A DNA stretch of 50,331 nucleotides from Thermopetrobacter sp964430935 (GTDB lineage Bacteria; Pseudomonadota; Alphaproteobacteria; Rhizobiales; Aestuariivirgaceae): the NCBI GenBank assembly GCA_964430935.1, contig CAYSHK010000028.1, forward strand, positions 1 to 50,331, read 5' to 3'. The notes under the pieces were generated by a model. That model was not told the origin of the DNA. It worked only from the letters and a program-made list of their open reading frames with translations, and ran no database searches. The stretch's first letter is position 1; every line of letters begins with the position of its first letter. Positions 35,789 to 43,008 of this stretch are shown here, one piece after another. Position numbers and translations under genes: made by a program.

Positions 35789-37144
35789 ATGCGTGGCCTG
35801 ATTTCCAGACTTCCGGCGCCGCTTCGCGACCTCCTGTCGGGCGAAGGGGACGACGCCCGGGCCCGGTCGGGGGCTCTGCTCACCTTCGCCATCCGCATCG
35901 CCTCCGCCCTGCTGGCCTTCCTGATGCAGGTGCTGCTGGCGCGCTGGCTGGGCGCCTTCGATTTCGGCGTCTACACCTACGTCTGGGTCTGGGTGAACGT
36001 TCTCGGCACGCTGTGCACGGTGGGGTTCTCCACGTCCTCGGTACGTTTCCTCGCCGAATACGCCCGCCCGCACCTGCATTCCTTCATGCGCGGCTTTCTG
36101 CGCATGGGTCGTCTGCTCTCCGCGGGGATGGGCTTCCTCATGGCCGGCATCGGCATCGCCGTCATCCATCTCTTTCCGGATCTCGCGGAAAGCCACTACG
36201 TGCTGCCCATGACCATCGGTTTCCTGTCCCTGCCGGCCTTCGCCCTGACGGACTTCCACGACGGCACGGGACGCGCCCGCCACTGGTTCACGCTCGCCTT
36301 CCTGCCCCCGTACATCCTGCGCCCGCTGCTGGTTCTCGTCTTCGTCGGACTGGCCACGGTGGTCGGCGGACACAGCTCGGCGACCCTGGCGGCCGCCGCC
36401 CTGACCCTCTCCACCTGGGTGACCGCGCTCGTCCAGTTCTTCCTGCAGCACAGAAGGTTTTCCCGGGAGCTGACCGGCGTGCCGGCCCGCTACCGCACGC
36501 GCCAGTGGATCGCCGTCTCCCTGCCGCTGCTGCTGATGGACAGCTTCTCCCTGCTGATGATGAACATCGACGTGCTGCTGCTGGAGCTGTTCGTCACGCC
36601 CGACCGGATCGCCGTCTACTTCGCCGCCGCCCGCACGATCTCCTTCATCGCCTTCATCCACTTCGCGATCGTGGCGGTGGCCATGCCGCGTTTCGCCACC
36701 GCCTTCGCCGAACACGACGCGCAGCGCGCGGCGCGACAGCTGAAACGCTTCCGCATGTGGACCCTCTGGCCCTCGCTGGCGGCCGCGGCCTTCTTTCTTC
36801 TCACGGGCAAGTACATCCTCGCCTTGTTCGGCGAGGAGTTCCCCGCCGCCTGGCCGGTGATGTTCGCTCTCGTCAGTGGCCACCTGGCCCGCGCCCTGGC
36901 CGGTCCCGTTCAGGCTCTCCTGGTGGTTTCGGGGCGCCAGAACTACACCGCCATGGTCACCGGCATCACCGCGGCGATGAACATCGCCCTCAATCTGGTG
37001 CTGATTCCCCGCTTCGGACTGGTCGGCGCCGGCGCGGCCACCGCCATCGCCTTCGCGTTCGAGGCGCTCGTTCTCTCCCTCGCCGCACGGCGGACGCTGG
37101 AAAGGGGCTTCGGGAAGCCCCCCGGAACGGAGGACAAGGCATGA
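35789..37144 (+). CDS. Polysaccharide flippase-like membrane protein (Wzx/MATE superfamily)
   Basis: About 12-14 membrane helices over 451 residues with the polysaccharide synthase pattern: MQVLLARWLGAFDFGVYTY near the N-terminus and NIALNLVLIPRFGLVGAGAATAIAF near the C-terminus. It would translocate lipid-linked glycans. The start is uncertain: 35789 is taken because the N-terminal membrane domain follows soon after; in-frame ATGs at 35717 and 35744 are possible. Its stop overlaps the acetyltransferase ATG by 4 nt. No glycosyltransferase or Wzy gene is nearby. Confidence 0.83.
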   Translation: MRGLISRLPAPLRDLLSGEGDDARARSGALLTFAIRIASALLAFLMQVLLARWLGAFDFGVYTYVWVWVNVLGTLCTVGFSTSSVRFLAEYARPHLHSFMRGFLRMGRLLSAGMGFLMAGIGIAVIHLFPDLAESHYVLPMTIGFLSLPAFALTDFHDGTGRARHWFTLAFLPPYILRPLLVLVFVGLATVVGGHSSATLAAAALTLSTWVTALVQFFLQHRRFSRELTGVPARYRTRQWIAVSLPLLLMDSFSLLMMNIDVLLLELFVTPDRIAVYFAAARTISFIAFIHFAIVAVAMPRFATAFAEHDAQRAARQLKRFRMWTLWPSLAAAAFFLLTGKYILALFGEEFPAAWPVMFALVSGHLARALAGPVQALLVVSGRQNYTAMVTGITAAMNIALNLVLIPRFGLVGAGAATAIAFAFEALVLSLAARRTLERGFGKPPGTEDKA

Positions 37145-38274
37145 AAAGCGCAGCATGCGACGACGAAGCCGTGCTGACGCCCGGTCCGGAGCTCATGGAG
37201 GACTGGAGCGGACTGGAACGCGCCGCCGCGGAGCCTGCCCCCGCCGCCTCCCCCTTCTGGCTGCCGTCGGCGGTGACAAACCTGCCCGCGGCCGAACGTC
37301 CGCGGTTCTGCATGCCGCGCGCTCCGGAGGGCATGCCGCTCGCCGTGATCGGCCTGCGCGCGTCGCGCCGGTTCGGCCCCTTCCCTCCCGTCGCCACGAC
37401 CCGTTGGGGGGAGTTCTTCTTCTCCGGCCTTCCGCTGCTGCGCGCGGACCGGGAGGAAGAAGCCCTGAAAGCCATTCTGGAAACCGCCACCACCGGCGCC
37501 TGCGCCCTGGAGCTGGCCACCGTGCCGCTGGAAGGACCGGTCGCGCGGGCCGCCCTGCGGCTTACGCGGGAGCGGGGCGGTACGCGGGCCGTGATCATGG
37601 CCCGCTGGAGACGCGCGGCGCTGGACGCCACCCGCGATCCCGAGGAGTGGTGGAGAAAGGACGTCTCCTCCGGAAGCCGGCGCAAGTGGACGCGCCTGCG
37701 CCGTCGCATGGAACGGGAAGGCGAAGTGCGGTTCCGCGCCATGGAGCGGGGGGAGGATCCCGTCCCCTGGCTGGAGGCCTTCATGAAGCTGGAGGCGTCG
37801 GGCTGGAAGGGACGGGCGGGAACCGCCATCGCCTGCAGCGCCCCCCTGCGCCGGTTCGTGACCGACACGGTGCGCGCCCACGCGACCGCGGACCGGCTGC
37901 GCTTCTGGCAGCTCGAGATGGAGGGGCGGCCCGTCGCCTCCCTTTTCGGCTTCCTTGCCGGCACCACCCTCTGGCTGGGCAAGATCGCCTACGACGAAAC
38001 GCTGGCCCGCCATTCTCCCGGCGCCCTGCTGATGATCGACGCCACCCGGCACATCCTGCGCGACGAATCGGTCGCCTTCGCCGATTCCAGCGCCGATCCC
38101 GACCACCCGATGATCGACCATCTCTGGAAGGAAAGACTGGAGATGGCCGATATCCTCCTCACCGCGCCACACCTGCCGGCAACCGCGGCGCGGGCCGTGA
38201 TCGGTGCGGAAAGGGCGCGGAGGGCCCTGCGGGAAAGGGCCAAGCGCGCCTGGCACGCCCTGCGTCGCAGGTGA
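37141..38274 (+). CDS. GNAT family N-acetyltransferase (CelD/BcsL-like, Acetyltransf_6)
   Basis: A 377-residue protein. The C-terminal two thirds match the CelD/FemAB-like acyltransferase pattern: SSGSRRKWTRLRRRMEREG, the MKLEASGWKGRAGTA segment, RPVASLFGFLAGTTLWLGKIAYDE, and SPGALLMIDA. Such proteins are linked to extracellular polysaccharide production. A 4-nt overlap couples it to the flippase gene, so a common role in glycan export or modification is likely. The substrate is unknown. Confidence 0.82.
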   Translation: MKSAACDDEAVLTPGPELMEDWSGLERAAAEPAPAASPFWLPSAVTNLPAAERPRFCMPRAPEGMPLAVIGLRASRRFGPFPPVATTRWGEFFFSGLPLLRADREEEALKAILETATTGACALELATVPLEGPVARAALRLTRERGGTRAVIMARWRRAALDATRDPEEWWRKDVSSGSRRKWTRLRRRMEREGEVRFRAMERGEDPVPWLEAFMKLEASGWKGRAGTAIACSAPLRRFVTDTVRAHATADRLRFWQLEMEGRPVASLFGFLAGTTLWLGKIAYDETLARHSPGALLMIDATRHILRDESVAFADSSADPDHPMIDHLWKERLEMADILLTAPHLPATAARAVIGAERARRALRERAKRAWHALRRR

Positions 38275-38289
38275 CCGGCCAAGGGACTT

Positions 38290-38440
38290 TAACTTCCGTA
38301 AAAAGAAAAGGGGCCGCTGAACAGCGGCCCAAGTCTTAGGGAGGAAACGCCCAGGAAGGGCATTGCATGGACGAAAATGCATTCCGGCCTTGCGGGGGTG
38401 TATGTCGCAGCGGGAGGGAAAAAATTCAAGCCCCACCGAC
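38290..38440 (-). ncRNA. Possible minus-strand small RNA with CCTCCC motif and terminator
   Basis: On the minus strand a stem GGGCCGCT-GTTC-AGCGGCCC (38310-38331) runs into CCTTTTCTTTT, a clear intrinsic terminator, but no minus-strand gene lies upstream for over 1 kb other than a short unsupported frame. Just before the stem the sequence is GTTTCCTCCCTAAG, complementary to Shine-Dalgarno sites; another TTCCCTCCC lies further up. A possible -35 (CTTGAAT) is at about 38426-38432. This is a small-RNA layout. Read on the plus strand, the same DNA shows AGGGAGGAAACG and a 48-residue ORF at 38367, which I consider less likely. Confidence 0.4.
38310..38331 (-). terminator. Intrinsic terminator on the minus strand without an assigned gene
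   Basis: An 8-bp perfect GC stem with a GTTC/GAAC loop followed on the minus strand by a pyrimidine tract rich in T. It also lies 36 nt after the stop of the plus-strand acetyltransferase gene, where it could end that transcript less efficiently, since the plus-strand side is followed by AAGTCTT. Confidence 0.6.
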
Positions 38441-38486
38441 CATATGCGACAACGTGTCTGACCCTTCTCCATCCAGTTCCCGCAAC

Positions 38487-38518
38487 ATATTGAAATATAA
38501 CGATATTTATTGAAATTT
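38487..38518. repeat. Tandem AT-rich sites upstream of hisN (20-bp phasing)
   Basis: ATATTGAAATAT (38487-38498) and TTATTGAAATTT (38507-38518) share TATTGAAAT at exactly 20-bp spacing, two helical turns. On the minus strand the first reads ATAT-TTCA-ATAT, the dyad also seen at 38602 and 44957. The surroundings are far more AT-rich than the rest of the window. A regulator binding pair or a promoter region is likely. Confidence 0.5.
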
Positions 38519-38597
38519 CGCGACAATTCCACCCTTTCCCCGGCCATTTTCCTCCGCATTGCGGAACGGTTTCGCCCGCTCCCGGAGCCGTTTTCAT

Positions 38598-38615
38598 GAA
38601 TATATTCCAATATTC
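38598..38615. promoter_or_regulatory. AT-rich dyad operator candidate 44 nt upstream of hisN
   Basis: GAATAT-ATTCCA-ATATTC, an inverted repeat. The core ATAT-TCCA-ATAT (38602-38613), with flanks ATGAA and CAAG, closely resembles the site upstream of atpH (ATGAA-AATAT-GTCA-ATATT-TTCAA). Confidence 0.5.
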
Positions 38616-38658
38616 GCAAGCATTGCGCCCGCCTCCGGCGCGGTGCTAAGGGTTCGGC

Positions 38659-39492
38659 ATGACCATTCTCTCTCCGGACGACATGGAAGACCTCGCCCGA
38701 TTCGCCCTGCGGCTGGCGGAAGCGGCCGGGCGCGTCATCCTCCCCCGGTTCGCCCGTCCACCGGAGGTCACGGAGAAGCGGGGAGGCGACAAGGGCTACG
38801 ACCCGGTCACCGAAGCCGACCGCGAGGCCGAGAGGGTCATGCGGCGGATGATCGCCGAGACCTTTCCCGACCACGGCATTTCCGGCGAGGAGATGGAGGA
38901 GAGAAAGACGGCCTCGCCCTTCCGCTGGGTTCTGGATCCACTGGACGGCACGCGGGCCTTCGTCTACGGCCTGCCCACGTGGATGACCCTCGTCGCCCTG
39001 CTCCACGAGGACCGGCCCGTGATCGGCGTGGCGCGCCAGCCGCTGCTGGACGAATCCTGGCTCGGAACGGAGAACGGGGCATGGAGGATCGGTCCGGAAG
39101 GGCGGCTTCCCCTCTCCACCCGTCCCCGCAGACCCATGTCCGAAGCCCTGGCCGGCACCACCCTGCCGGAGATCTACCGCGACCCGCGGGAACGCCACGT
39201 CCTGGAGGTGATGCGCACGCGCACGCGCATGCTGCGCCACGACGCCGACGCCTGGTTCTACGTCCTCGTGGCCTCCGGGCGCATCGACATCGCGCTGGAC
39301 ACCCGTCTGGCGCCCTACGACATCGCCGCGCTGATTCCCATCGTGCGCGGGGCCGGCGGCGTGGTGTCCGACTGGGACGGCCGCCCCGATCCGCTGGGCG
39401 GGCGGGTCATCGCCGCATCCGGCCCCGAACTTCTGGACGAGGCCCTCACCCTGATGCGGCTTCCGCGGGACGTGCCTCCGTCAACCGGCTAG
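38659..39492 (+). CDS. hisN: Inositol monophosphatase family protein, probably histidinol-phosphatase HisN
   Basis: A 277-residue lithium-sensitive phosphatase fold. Metal-binding motifs GEEMEE and DPLDGTRAF are in place, with the C-terminal PYDIAALIPIVRGAGG. The GTRAFVYGLPTW and YDxxALxPIxxGAGG phrasing fits the HisN branch (histidine biosynthesis) better than inositol monophosphatase or CysQ. No other his gene is present, as is common for hisN. It is preceded by an unusual AT-rich region with repeated dyads. Confidence 0.82.
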   Translation: MTILSPDDMEDLARFALRLAEAAGRVILPRFARPPEVTEKRGGDKGYDPVTEADREAERVMRRMIAETFPDHGISGEEMEERKTASPFRWVLDPLDGTRAFVYGLPTWMTLVALLHEDRPVIGVARQPLLDESWLGTENGAWRIGPEGRLPLSTRPRRPMSEALAGTTLPEIYRDPRERHVLEVMRTRTRMLRHDADAWFYVLVASGRIDIALDTRLAPYDIAALIPIVRGAGGVVSDWDGRPDPLGGRVIAASGPELLDEALTLMRLPRDVPPSTG

Positions 39493-40474
39493 CGGCCGTT
39501 TCCTCCGCCTTCCCCGCCCCCGGCACCGGCACCTCCTCTCCGGAAATGAAGCTGTCGAAGGCGGCCCAGACCTGTTCCCGGTGGACATCCCGCTCCATCA
39601 GCAGCTCGTGCCGGGCCCCGCGGATGACGATGCACGCCATCCCCGCCACGTCCCGGGCGAAACTGCGCGTCGCCTCCGTGTCCACGAGCCGGTCGTCGCC
39701 CGCGCACACGGCCAGCACCGGCCACAGCGGCACATCGCGCGCCTCCGCATGGCGCCGAAGCCTGTCGGAGGAGGCGAGCGCCGCATTGAGCCAGCCCATG
39801 GTCGGGCCGGCCACGCAAAGCTGCGGGTGTTCCCGCGCCATTTCCACCTCCCGGGAGAACCGTTCGAAATCGGCGGTGAGGGGGTTTCCCGGAAAATCCT
39901 CCTCCGTAAGCGGCTTGCGACGCTGACCGGGCACGAACATCCTGCCGAACCCCGCATAGGTCGCCAGCATGGCGGCGAAACGCCATACGGCGCGCGGCAG
40001 CCGGCGCCTGCGGATCTCGATCATCGGCGAGAGCACCATCGCCCGGGTGAACCAGATGTGCCTGTAGCCCGCGTGCAGCAGGATGTGGCCGCCCATGGAA
40101 TGGGCCAGCGCGAAAAGGGGCGGCGGACATTCCGGAAGCACCACCTGCCGCATGAAGGTTTCCAGATCGGTCTCGTACTGCCGGAACGAGTCGACATGCC
40201 CCTTCAGCCGGTTCCGGGTCGAGCGCGAGGACAGGCCCTGACCGCGCCAGTCCATCGTGGCCACCGCATAGCCCCGCGCCAGCAGCTCCTCCATCGTCTC
40301 GTAGTAGCGCTCGATGAAGTCGGCCCGTCCCTGGAGAAGCACCACCGTGCCCCGCACCGGCCCCTTCTCCGGCCGTGCGACGGCATGGCGCAGCACCACC
40401 CCGTCGGGCGTGCAGATCCGGCCCGCCTTCAGCCCCGCCGGCGGTCCGCTGCGATCTGTCCGGAACAGTTTCAT
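39446..40474 (-). CDS. Alpha/beta hydrolase (lysophospholipase PldB-like)
   Basis: A 342-residue serine hydrolase: GTVVLLQGRADFIERY (oxyanion strand), TMDWRGQGLSS, nucleophile elbow AHSMGGHI, the Asp in CAGDDRLVD and the His in RGARHELLMERD. The family is the PldB/monoacylglycerol lipase group; there is no signal peptide, so it should be cytosolic. The last 47 nt overlap the end of hisN on the other strand. Confidence 0.88.
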   Translation of the reverse strand: MKLFRTDRSGPPAGLKAGRICTPDGVVLRHAVARPEKGPVRGTVVLLQGRADFIERYYETMEELLARGYAVATMDWRGQGLSSRSTRNRLKGHVDSFRQYETDLETFMRQVVLPECPPPLFALAHSMGGHILLHAGYRHIWFTRAMVLSPMIEIRRRRLPRAVWRFAAMLATYAGFGRMFVPGQRRKPLTEEDFPGNPLTADFERFSREVEMAREHPQLCVAGPTMGWLNAALASSDRLRRHAEARDVPLWPVLAVCAGDDRLVDTEATRSFARDVAGMACIVIRGARHELLMERDVHREQVWAAFDSFISGEEVPVPGAGKAEETAASRLTEARPAEAASG

Positions 40475-40561
40475 GAACGATGGGAAGCCCTGCCCGAATT
40501 TCCGCGAAACCGATGGTTGTTCCGCATGCTATAGCCCACCTGCGTGACCAAGTCATGACAT

Positions 40562-40590
40562 CTTGAAAACGCGCATGCGGCTGCCCAGAT
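40562..40590 (+). promoter_or_regulatory. RpoH (sigma32)-type promoter of hsp20
   Basis: CTTGAAA (40562-40568), 15 nt, CCCAGAT (40584-40590), close to the heat-shock consensus CTTGAAA-N11-16-CCCCAT. The start site would be near 40597, giving a leader of about 118 nt, typical for ROSE-controlled genes. Confidence 0.65.
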
Positions 40591-40686
40591 ATTGCATGGC
40601 GGCCGCTTTCCGCAGGGGAAGCGGAAGGGGAATGCCTGTCGCGGGTTCCCCGTCGCCCGCCCGGCCGATGACGGCGGGCGAGACGT

Positions 40687-40712
40687 CAACATTGCTCGAA
40701 AGGAGGATGTTG
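40687..40712 (+). promoter_or_regulatory. ROSE-like RNA thermometer masking the hsp20 ribosome site
   Basis: CAACATT(G)CTC (40687-40697) pairs with GAGGATGTTG (40703-40712), ten pairs with one bulged G and a 5-nt loop. The Shine-Dalgarno AGGAGG (40701-40706) lies mostly inside the stem; the ATG is at 40715. The UUGCU with its unpaired G facing the AGGA is the defining feature of ROSE elements, which melt on heating. Upstream leader segments form two more hairpins (around 40612-40637 and 40660-40686), as in longer ROSE leaders. Confidence 0.75.
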
Positions 40713-40714
40713 CC

Positions 40715-41194
40715 ATGTTCGATCTGACACCGCTGTACCGTTCCACCGTGGGATTCGACCGCCTGGCGCAGCTGCTCGGCGAGATGGCGCAGTCCGACGC
40801 GCCCAACTGGCCGCCGTACAACATCGAACGCCTGGGCGAGAACGAATACCGCATCACCATGGCCGTCGCGGGCTTCCAGCCGGAGGACCTGCGCATCGAG
40901 GTGAAGGACAACACCCTCACCATCAGCGGCCGTAGGCCCGAGAAGCTGAGTTCCGGCGAACTGCTGCATCAGGGCATCGCCGCGCGCAGCTTCGAGCGCC
41001 GCTTCCAGCTCGCCGACTACGTGGAGGTCGAGGACGCCGAGCTGGAGAACGGCCTGCTCCACATCCGGCTGAAGCGGGAGCTTCCCGAGGCCATGAAGCC
41101 CAAGGCCATACCGATCCGCACCTCCGCATCCGCCCGCAAGGAGCCGAAGACCATCGAGGGACGGGTGGAGAAGGAGGAGGAGAAGGCCGCCTGA
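40715..41194 (+). CDS. Small heat-shock protein (Hsp20/alpha-crystallin, IbpA-like)
   Basis: A 159-residue holdase: N-terminal FDLTPLYRSTVGFDRL as in IbpA, the alpha-crystallin domain (about 35-125, with YNIERLGENEYRITMAVAGF and ENGLLHIRLKRELPE), then an IPI motif (KAIPI) for oligomer contacts and an acidic/basic tail. AAAGGAGGA precedes the ATG. Transcription from an RpoH-type promoter and translation under a ROSE-like thermometer are both visible upstream. Confidence 0.95.
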   Translation: MFDLTPLYRSTVGFDRLAQLLGEMAQSDAPNWPPYNIERLGENEYRITMAVAGFQPEDLRIEVKDNTLTISGRRPEKLSSGELLHQGIAARSFERRFQLADYVEVEDAELENGLLHIRLKRELPEAMKPKAIPIRTSASARKEPKTIEGRVEKEEEKAA

Positions 41195-41228
41195 AACGGC
41201 GGACTCCACGCGAGACCCGATGGATGGA

Positions 41229-41260
41229 AAGGGCCGCGACGCGCGGCCCTTCTTCCGTAA
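41229..41260 (+). terminator. Terminator after hsp20
   Basis: A 10-bp perfect stem AAGGGCCGCG/CGCGGCCCTT with a 3-nt loop, then CTTCC. It lies 34 nt past the hsp20 stop and before the convergent phosphatase gene. Confidence 0.75.
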
Positions 41261-41278
41261 CCGGCCCGCGGAGACAAG

Positions 41279-41758
41279 TCATTCCGACCGCCTCCCGCGC
41301 GTCGCCCCCTCCACGTGGTCGGCGAGACCGCGCGCCGCATCCTGTAGAAGATCGAGCACATGTGCGAACCCCTCCGGCCCGCCGTAGTAGGGATCGGGCA
41401 CCTCGTCCTCCGGCCTGTGCGGCGCGAAATCCAGGAACAGCCGCACCTTGTCCGCATGTTCCGGGCCGGCCAGGCGCTTCAGATGGTCCAGGTTCTCCCG
41501 GTCCATGGCCAGGACGAGATCGTATCTCTCCATGTCCCGGCGCGTCGCCTGCCGCCCGCGCAGGCCGGAAATGTCCACGCCGATGCCCGCCGCCGCGTCC
41601 CGCGCCCGCGGATCCGGCGGCTCGCCCACATGCCAGTCGGAGGTGCCGGCGGAATCGATCTCCACCTCGAGCCCCCGGCGCTCCGCCTCGGCGCGGAAGA
41701 CGCCCTCGGCCATGGGCGAACGGCAGATGTTTCCCAGACAGACGAAAAGAATGCGCAT
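41279..41758 (-). CDS. Low-molecular-weight protein-tyrosine phosphatase
   Basis: A 159-residue enzyme. The P-loop CLGNICRS (Cys7, Arg13) opens the protein and the general-acid Asp is in VPDPYYGG. Family members act on bacterial tyrosine kinases (Wzb type) or as arsenate reductases; the DPYY loop fits the phosphatase. No tyrosine kinase gene is nearby. The start at 41758 has TAGGG/GAGG upstream; TTG at 41767 is possible. Confidence 0.9.
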   Translation of the reverse strand: MRILFVCLGNICRSPMAEGVFRAEAERRGLEVEIDSAGTSDWHVGEPPDPRARDAAAGIGVDISGLRGRQATRRDMERYDLVLAMDRENLDHLKRLAGPEHADKVRLFLDFAPHRPEDEVPDPYYGGPEGFAHVLDLLQDAARGLADHVEGATRGRRSE

Positions 41759-41820
41759 GAACCTCAACCCTACGAAGATTTAAAGATGAACCGTTGCGCC
41801 GTGCTATATACTGGAAAGGA

Positions 41821-41970
41821 ATGAAAGACCATGGCCGCGGCTCCGGTCTTGAAACACGCGCCGAAAGAGGCCATATGCCTCTACCGCGTCTTTCTCCGGA
41901 AGCGGCGGAGACGATGGAATTCTCTTTTTTGCGACAGCTGGGAAGACGATCGAAAGCGAGGGAAGAATGA
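41821..41970 (+). CDS. Possible 49-residue ORF upstream of and overlapping the BI-1 gene
   Basis: Begins MKDHGRGSGLETRAERG and ends SKAREE; its TGA overlaps the BI-1 ATG as ATGA, the coupling used by many gene pairs here. TATATA at 41805-41810 would put transcription start close to this ATG, with AAAGGA directly before it. No family is recognised and coding bias is unclear. Confidence 0.28.
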   Translation: MKDHGRGSGLETRAERGHMPLPRLSPEAAETMEFSFLRQLGRRSKAREE

Positions 41971-42701
41971 ACGACTTCAGGATCAAGACCGCGACGCCCG
42001 CGGGCGTCGGCGCACGGGCCGGGATCGATGCCGGACTGCGCTCCTACATGATGCGCGTATACAACTACATGGCGCTCGGCGTGGCCTGGACGGCCATCGT
42101 CGCCATGTTCATGGCCGCCAATCCGGCGCTGATGGCGACCGTCGCCATGGGCGGCATGAAGTGGGTGCTGTTCTTCGGCGTGCTCGGGCTGGGCTGGTTC
42201 GCCCCGCGCCTCATCTTCTCCGGCAACGCCGCCATGGCCTACCTGGCCTACGGGGCGTACGCCACGCTCTGGGGACTGCTGATCTCGCCGATGATCGCCT
42301 ACTATCTCGGCATGAACGCCGGACTGGTGGTGCGCGCCCTTCTGATCACCGCCATCACCTTCGGCGCCACGTCGCTGGCCGGCTACGTCACCAAGCGCGA
42401 CCTCTCCGGCTTCGCCGGCTTCTTCATGATGGCCTCCATCGGCCTGCTGGTGGCGATCGTGGTCAACGCCATCTTCTTCCAGTCCACGGCCGCCAGCCTG
42501 ATCACCTCCATCCTGGTGGTCCTGCTGTTCTCCGGCATCACCGCCTGGGAGACCCAGCAGATCAAGGAGATGTACGTGGAGGGCGACCTGCCGGCGACGG
42601 CGCGCTCGAAGGCCATCTTCGGAGCCTTCATGCTCTACGGCAGCTTCATCACCATGTTCATCCATATACTGAACATCCTCGGCATCATGAGCGAGGAATG
42701 A
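41967..42701 (+). CDS. Bax inhibitor-1 / YccA family membrane protein
   Basis: A 244-residue protein with seven membrane helices, the YMALGVAWTAIVAMFMA first helix, an FGATSLAGYVTKRDLSGFAGF middle signature and the C-terminal YGSFITMFIHILNILGI. Relatives are pH-dependent calcium-leak channels or modulators of the FtsH protease; the role here is unknown. GCGAGGGAAGA lies before the ATG. A terminator follows. Confidence 0.93.
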   Translation: MNDFRIKTATPAGVGARAGIDAGLRSYMMRVYNYMALGVAWTAIVAMFMAANPALMATVAMGGMKWVLFFGVLGLGWFAPRLIFSGNAAMAYLAYGAYATLWGLLISPMIAYYLGMNAGLVVRALLITAITFGATSLAGYVTKRDLSGFAGFFMMASIGLLVAIVVNAIFFQSTAASLITSILVVLLFSGITAWETQQIKEMYVEGDLPATARSKAIFGAFMLYGSFITMFIHILNILGIMSEE

Positions 42702-42723
42702 TGCCACGTCCCCGAGGTTGAGG

Positions 42724-42756
42724 AAGGCCCGGAAAACACCATTTTTCCGGGCCTTT
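42724..42756 (+). terminator. Rho-independent terminator of the BI-1 gene
   Basis: A 13-bp perfect stem AAGGCCCGGAAAA/TTTTCCGGGCCTT with a 6-nt loop, ending in CCTTTCGC. It is 22 nt past the stop. Confidence 0.8.
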
Positions 42757-43008
42757 CGCATGTCCGCCGCATGAAATCTCCCCGGAGTGGCCACGAACTT
42801 TCCACATTTTGCGCACGCGATCGCCATCAGTCACGGCGACTATATGCGCGTTGCCTCTTCGGCCCGGCTTTCCAGGCAAATCAGGGGTGACCGGAAATTT
42901 TCAAGCCCCCCAGCCCCATTCCGGTCATCGTGGATCTGCCCTTCATAGAGCCGGGCCGATCCTTTTTGGGGTTCCGGTTTTCCCGCACACGATGCTATCC
43001 CTCCGGGC
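42757..43008. other. Intergenic region before the SLC13 gene
   Basis: No gene is supported. It contains an inverted repeat TGACCGGAA (42888-42896) / TTCCGGTCA (42919-42927) with a 22-nt loop holding two CCCC runs. The SLC13 promoter should be here but no convincing -35/-10 pair is seen. Confidence 0.4.

Noticed and set aside
38367..38513. 48-residue plus-strand ORF starting MDENAFRPCGG after an AGGAAGGG ribosome-like site
   Set aside because: It crosses the AT-rich operator region, shows no family or coding bias, and the opposite-strand terminator suggests a non-coding transcript instead.
38289..38597. 102-residue minus-strand ORF starting MKTAPGAG
   Set aside because: It spans the terminator and the AT-rich dyads, has no ribosome site and no recognisable pattern.
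42888..42927. TGACCGGAA/TTCCGGTCA inverted repeat considered as a terminator or riboswitch
   Set aside because: No T tract follows on either strand and no riboswitch core is recognisable.
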